From CAZDKK01 sp964506245 (GTDB lineage: Bacteria > Eisenbacteria > RBG-16-71-46 > CAIMUX01 > WJJG01), in contig CAZDKK010000015.1 in NCBI GenBank assembly GCA_964506245.1, forward strand, positions 1-64,000: a stretch of 64,000 nt of DNA. Reading direction: 5' to 3'. Positions 60,250-64,000 of the stretch are shown piece after piece; position 1 is the stretch's first letter; each line of letters opens with the position of its first letter. Below the pieces are notes generated by a model. The model searched no databases. It was given only the letters and a program-made list of their open reading frames with translations, and had not been told where the DNA came from. The translations under genes were made by a program, and so were the position numbers.

Positions 60250-62736
60250 ATGTTCGATCCCCGGCAGTGCGGTTCCCGACATGGGGCGCGCCAGGCGCGT
60301 TCGGACGCCGCGCGAATCGTGGCCGCGCTGGCTCTGGCAGCCACTCCGGCGTATCTGTCATCGTGCGGACCCGGTCACGCGCCCTACGCCCCCGATCGCC
60401 CGCTGGTCGATCCGCTCGGGCACATCCTGAGCCCACCCCCGGCGGCTCCGGCGCTGTCCCCCGCGGATCTACTCTCCACCGCGTCGGAGCACCCGCCCAC
60501 GGCATTGGCCCGCATCGATCGCGTCTTCGAACGCGTGGCTCTCCTCGCCCGCCTCGGCCCCGGGTGGAACGAGTCGGAGGTGGAGGCGCGCATCGATTCG
60601 ATCCGCGTCGAGATGGACCGGCTGGACATCTCGGGCCTGGAGGTCTTGCGCCAGCGCTGGGGAAGTCTCAGCCAGGAGGAGGCCGCGCTCTTCCGCCGGG
60701 CGGCGGCGCTGGAGATGCGCTGGGGCCTGGCGCTCATGCAGACGGGCGAGATCAACGACCGGGTCGCGGGCGCGGCCCACTTGCGGCAGGCGATGGAGTG
60801 GGACCCCGGCAATCCGCTCCTCGTCCTGCTCCTGTCCGGCTACTACGACCTGGCGGGCTTCACCTCGAACGGCACCGGGCTGTTGGAGGAATTCCTGCGC
60901 GAGCACGGCCCCCACGACGTCATCTCGCTGCAGCTCGAGCGGCGCATGGCCCGCGCCTGGACGGTGACGCGCGAGCCGGCGCAGCTCGACTCGGCCTTCG
61001 CGGTCTGCTCCCAGCTCGCGCGAGACCACGGCGGTTGGGGGGCCGCGCCCGCCTGGCTCCTGCTGGAGCTGGCACGCCTGCACTACCTGGACGGCGCCAT
61101 CGACTCGGTGCGCGCGGTGGCCGGGCGCGCGAGCGATCGCGGCCTGGGAGCGGATCGCGATCGGCTGTCGGCCGCGTTGGCCCTGGCGTTGATGGGGATC
61201 TGCGACGTGCGCGACCTCGAATTCGAGCGCGCCGACCGGCAGTTCCTCGCGGCGCTGGCGCTGGGGGCGGAGGAACCGATCCTGCACAACCTCGTCGCCT
61301 GGATGTGCGTCCCCTGGGACCTCTGGACCGAGGAGCAGCGCATGGCCTTCGACCGTTCGGCCGATCGCCTGGGCTTCCTCGACGCCTACTGGGCCACCGG
61401 CGATCCGATCCTGGCCACGCCGCGCGTGCTGGAGCAGCGCACCGAGTATCGGCGGCGCGTGGCGGAGGCCCACTTCACGCTGACCGGGGTCGACCCAGCT
61501 ACGCCCGGCCCGCTGAGCGAGCCTGGCCAGGCGATCCTGCGCTTCGGCTGGCCGCGCAACTGGGAATCGCGGGGCGGGCAGCGGAAGGTCGCAGCCGAAT
61601 CGAACCCCATGATCATCGCCGGCGTCGATCGGACGTGGCGTCTCGCCTACCAGATCTCCGGCCCCGCCGGAACCTGGCCCGAGACGCTCACCTTTCAGGA
61701 CGGGGGCAGTGGCGCGCGGTTCGTCTCGACCGACAGCCTCGCCAGCTCGCGCTACCCGCTCTTCTCCTTCGACCGCGACTTCGGCGGGCGCGCCTACGCG
61801 TTCCACGGCCGGGCGGCACGCTTCCGCGACCCGGATGGCAACACCTCGCTCGAGGTTTGCTTCGACACCTATGTGCCCGACTACTCCGTGCGCCACCCTT
61901 TGAGCGGCCTGCGGTTCGCCGGCTCGATCGACGTGCGCGCCTGCCTCTACACGGATGAAGGAACGGGCTGGACGCCGCGCGGCGAGTTTGCGCTGGGGCT
62001 CGAGCGCGAGACGGTCCCGACCGCCCGCCCCACGTTCGCACGCCGTTCGGGCACCGCGCACCTGGCGAGCGTGAGCGCGGGCGGCGCCCGCATCGCCTCC
62101 GAGCTGCTCGTGCGCGATGCGGCCGGCCGGCTCCTCGTGATCGGGGTCGAGAACGACCTGTTCCATGCGCCGGCGGCCAGGAACCGCGGCGAGTTTGCGC
62201 TCTCGGACCTGATGCCCATCGAGGCCTTCGCCGGCGGCCCCCCCGACGAGAGCGAGCGCAACCTCGGGGCGGCGGGCGTCGCCTACGGCACCCACCTGCG
62301 CGACCTGGGGCTCATCGCGCGCGCCTGCCCGTTCTACCTGCCCGAGGAGACCTTCACCTTCTACCTCGAGGCCTACGGCCTCGCCCGCCGCAACGGCCGC
62401 GCGATGGCCGAGCTGGTGCTGACGATCGAGCGGCTCACGGAGCTGGGCGAGCGGGAGTACGCGATCGAGATCAGCGGCCGGGACCAGGTTCTGCAGCGCG
62501 AGCAGGTGAACGAGTGGCACATCGCGCGCTCTCTCGGCCTGAGCACCCTGAGACCAGGCCCTCACCGCCTGCGGGCGGCCGTCACCGACCACCAGACCGG
62601 CAAGACGCTCAGTGCGGCGGTGGAGTTCCGGGTGGTCGAACCGGAAGACCTCGTGGACTTCTACGGCTGGCGCGACCTGGAGCTGCCCGCCCACATCCTG
62701 TCGGCCGCCCCTTCCCCGGTCGAGCGAACCCCGTGA
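60250..62736 (+). CDS. Large lipoprotein with helical N-terminus and GWxTD-like C-terminus
   Basis: 828 residues from the ATG at 60250 behind GGAGAGG; earlier codons in the frame are not coding-like. LAATPAYLSSCGPG is a good lipobox (Cys about 39). Residues 80-410 are helical repeats like TPR (ALALMGICDVRDLEFERADRQFLAALALGA). The blocks AILRFGWPRNWESRGG, then VEFRVVEPEDLVDFYGW and FYLEAYGLARRNGRAMAELVLTI resemble the GWxTD family of exported proteins, though the match is loose. The rest is beta-sandwich-like. Function unknown. Confidence 0.65.
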   Translation: MFDPRQCGSRHGARQARSDAARIVAALALAATPAYLSSCGPGHAPYAPDRPLVDPLGHILSPPPAAPALSPADLLSTASEHPPTALARIDRVFERVALLARLGPGWNESEVEARIDSIRVEMDRLDISGLEVLRQRWGSLSQEEAALFRRAAALEMRWGLALMQTGEINDRVAGAAHLRQAMEWDPGNPLLVLLLSGYYDLAGFTSNGTGLLEEFLREHGPHDVISLQLERRMARAWTVTREPAQLDSAFAVCSQLARDHGGWGAAPAWLLLELARLHYLDGAIDSVRAVAGRASDRGLGADRDRLSAALALALMGICDVRDLEFERADRQFLAALALGAEEPILHNLVAWMCVPWDLWTEEQRMAFDRSADRLGFLDAYWATGDPILATPRVLEQRTEYRRRVAEAHFTLTGVDPATPGPLSEPGQAILRFGWPRNWESRGGQRKVAAESNPMIIAGVDRTWRLAYQISGPAGTWPETLTFQDGGSGARFVSTDSLASSRYPLFSFDRDFGGRAYAFHGRAARFRDPDGNTSLEVCFDTYVPDYSVRHPLSGLRFAGSIDVRACLYTDEGTGWTPRGEFALGLERETVPTARPTFARRSGTAHLASVSAGGARIASELLVRDAAGRLLVIGVENDLFHAPAARNRGEFALSDLMPIEAFAGGPPDESERNLGAAGVAYGTHLRDLGLIARACPFYLPEETFTFYLEAYGLARRNGRAMAELVLTIERLTELGEREYAIEISGRDQVLQREQVNEWHIARSLGLSTLRPGPHRLRAAVTDHQTGKTLSAAVEFRVVEPEDLVDFYGWRDLELPAHILSAAPSPVERTP

Positions 62737-62744
62737 CTTTTCGC

Positions 62745-62772
62745 TTGACACATCAAAATATGTTGATATCTT
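62745..62772 (+). promoter_or_regulatory. Promoter and putative ArsR operator
   Basis: A perfect TTGACA at 62745-62750 and TATCTT at 62767-62772 with a 16-bp spacer. Between them lies ATCAA (62752-62756) and TTGAT (62763-62767), an inverted repeat separated by 6 bp, of the type bound by ArsR-family dimers. The site overlaps the -10 box, so binding would block transcription. The predicted start near 62780 falls on an ATG. Confidence 0.5.
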
Positions 62773-62773
62773 T

Positions 62774-63748
62774 ATGTCCATGGTCGAAGGATTGATAGAG
62801 GCCCTCAAGGCGATGGCCGATCCGCTCCGCCTGCGGATCCTGGCCGTGCTCAGGCGCGAGGAGCTGGCTGTGGGCGAGCTGGCCGAAGTGCTGGCGATCT
62901 CGCAACCTCGAGTCTCGCACCATCTCAGAATGCTGCGGGCGGCCGGCATGGTCCGGGTGCGCCGCGAGGGGGCCTGGACCTTCTGCAGCCTCGAGGCCCC
63001 CTCCCCGGCGACGGAGGGGCTGTTCCGGACGCTGGAGCAGGGGTTCGGCGCACAAGGGGCTGACCCGGGCGATGCAACCCGGCTCGAGCGGGTCCTGGCG
63101 GAACGTCGAGAGCGGGCGCGCAGCTTCTTCGACGCTGCCGCCGGCCGCTGGGAGCGTTTTGAGCCGCGCTTCGAGGGCAGCGGGCTCCGGCACCAGGCGC
63201 TGTCGCTGCTCCTGCCGGATGGCTTGGTGCTGGCCGACATCGGCTGCGGAACGGGCTACATCGCGCGTGAGCTGGCCCGGCGGGCTCGACGGGTGATCTT
63301 GGTCGACCCGTCGGCGGCGATGCTGGAACGTGCCCGGACGGCGTTGGGCCAGAGCCTGCCGGCCGAGCTCGAGTTCCGCGTCGGGGAGATCGAGCGCCTG
63401 CCGCTGGCAGACGGGGAGGTCGACGGCGCCTTCGCCAACCTGGTGCTGCACCACGTCTCCGACCTGGCTGCGACGCTGGCGGAGCTGGGGCGCGTGATCC
63501 GCCCGGGCGGGTCTCTGGTCGCCTCCGACTTCCTGCCCCACGAGGCGGAGTGGCTGCGCGAGGAACAGGCCGATCTGCGCCTGGGTCTGGACCCGGGGCA
63601 GCTCGCGGCCCTCGCCCTGAAGGCGGGCTTCAGCGCGGCCGCGTCGGAGTCGGCGGTCGATCGGTTGCGCGTGCGCTCGCGCGATGGACACGAGGCGTTG
63701 CTGCCCATGTTCGTGCTGCGCGCGCGCAAGGTGGGCGCGGGCTCGTGA
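62774..63748 (+). CDS. ArsR regulator fused to SAM-dependent methyltransferase
   Basis: 324 residues. Residues 1-85 form an ArsR winged helix: LIEALKAMADPLRLRILAVLRREELAVGELAEVLAISQPRVSHHLRMLRAAGMVRVRREG in outline. Residues 120-290 are a class I methyltransferase (LVLADIGCGTGYIARELA, VILVDPSAAMLERAR, GEIERLPLADGEVDGAFANLVLHHVSD). This fusion is frequent upstream of ahcY and methionine-cycle genes in bacteria. Starts at 62774 or 62780 are possible; there is no clear ribosome site, and the promoter prediction places the transcript start on the second ATG, hinting at a leaderless mRNA. An operator-like palindrome sits in its promoter, which suggests autoregulation. ahcY follows 106 bp downstream. 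Confidence 0.88.
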   Translation: MSMVEGLIEALKAMADPLRLRILAVLRREELAVGELAEVLAISQPRVSHHLRMLRAAGMVRVRREGAWTFCSLEAPSPATEGLFRTLEQGFGAQGADPGDATRLERVLAERRERARSFFDAAAGRWERFEPRFEGSGLRHQALSLLLPDGLVLADIGCGTGYIARELARRARRVILVDPSAAMLERARTALGQSLPAELEFRVGEIERLPLADGEVDGAFANLVLHHVSDLAATLAELGRVIRPGGSLVASDFLPHEAEWLREEQADLRLGLDPGQLAALALKAGFSAAASESAVDRLRVRSRDGHEALLPMFVLRARKVGAGS

Positions 63749-63854
63749 GCCGAGAATCGAAGGAGCGCGCTTCCGGGCGACCGGGAGCATCGCGTGGGCG
63801 CGGCGCGACGGCGAGCGCCCGGCGGGCGAAAACCACGAACGGGTCGAGGTGATC

Positions 63855-64000
63855 ATGACCGAACTGGCTGTTGCGAAGTCGCTGGACTACAAGGTCAAGG
63901 ACCTGTCCCTGGCCGACTGGGGGCGCCGGGAGATCGAGCTGGCCGAGAAGGAGATGCCCGGCCTGATGGCCGTGCGCGAGAAGTACGGCCGCACGAAGCC
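63855..64000 (+). CDS. ahcY: Adenosylhomocysteinase, 5' part (cut by window edge)
   Basis: The first 48 codons of S-adenosylhomocysteine hydrolase. The sequence DYKVKDLSLADWGRREIEL, then AEKEMPGLMAVREKYG, is diagnostic of the enzyme's N-terminus. It hydrolyses SAH, the product inhibitor of methyltransferases, to homocysteine and adenosine. GAGGTG is 5 nt before the ATG. It should share regulation with the ArsR-methyltransferase gene upstream. The remaining roughly 380 codons lie outside the window. Confidence 0.93.
   Translation, partial: MTELAVAKSLDYKVKDLSLADWGRREIELAEKEMPGLMAVREKYGRTK

Overview
The window comes from a high-GC Gram-negative bacterium that I do not recognise at species level. 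The gene content points to an uncultured lineage of the FCB (Fibrobacteres-Chlorobi-Bacteroidetes) sphere, such as Candidatus Eisenbacteria; this is inference. Five large secreted proteins end in the same FlgD/Por-type C-terminal domain. There is a SprA-like giant surface protein, a BtuB receptor behind a cobalamin riboswitch, and several lipoproteins and DUF-only envelope proteins. Genes are dense, mostly with clear Shine-Dalgarno sites, and TAA, TAG and TGA all serve as normal stops. I saw no rRNA, tRNA, CRISPR array, insertion sequence or prophage.

Layout. 0-4.2 kb: a soluble two-component cassette (response regulator on the minus strand, then a REC-PAS-kinase, a response regulator and a second kinase). 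4.3-10.2 kb: an operon of lipoprotein, Tat-exported DUF362 protein and a 1435-residue propeller plus outer-membrane protein. 10.3-12.5 kb: an exported thioredoxin-fold protein interrupted by one in-frame TGA exactly where the first Cys of a CxxC motif belongs, with a bacterial SECIS-like hairpin just downstream; I read it as a selenoprotein. 12.6-15.4 kb: a DUF6599-like protein, QueF, a radical SAM protein and a small membrane protein. 15.5-19.5 kb: promoter, cobalamin riboswitch, BtuB-like receptor and a secreted beta-propeller that may be a BtuG counterpart. 19.6-28.5 kb: PilZ-HDOD regulator, a surface Ig-like protein, a glycosyl/phosphotransferase-like protein, ADP-ribosylglycohydrolase, polysaccharide flippase and signal peptidase I.

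28.9-31.3 kb: IF-1 with an N-terminal extension and an S1-domain protein (ribosomal protein S1-like). 31.3-37.1 kb: a spermidine-synthase-like methyltransferase, a four-gene membrane cassette of unknown function (DUF6754-like lead gene) and a glycosyltransferase. 37.3-44.5 kb: four minus-strand genes for a repeat-containing exported protein, a Cys-rich protein, a TPR lipoprotein and a large secreted protein. 44.9-47.7 kb: citrate lyase as a CitD-CitE fusion followed by CitF. 47.7-49.1 kb: an APC permease. 49.4-57.5 kb: a 2697-residue beta-helix surface protein with a 1911-bp internal period and a perfect 729-bp direct repeat. 57.6-62.7 kb: PQQ-type propeller, an acidic exported protein and a large lipoprotein. 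62.7-64.0 kb: an ArsR-methyltransferase fusion followed by the start of adenosylhomocysteinase, cut by the window edge.

The most notable items are the selenoprotein candidate at 10456-12468, the riboswitch-BtuB-propeller unit, the uncharacterised membrane cassette at 32231-35899, and the recently homogenised repeats of the giant protein.
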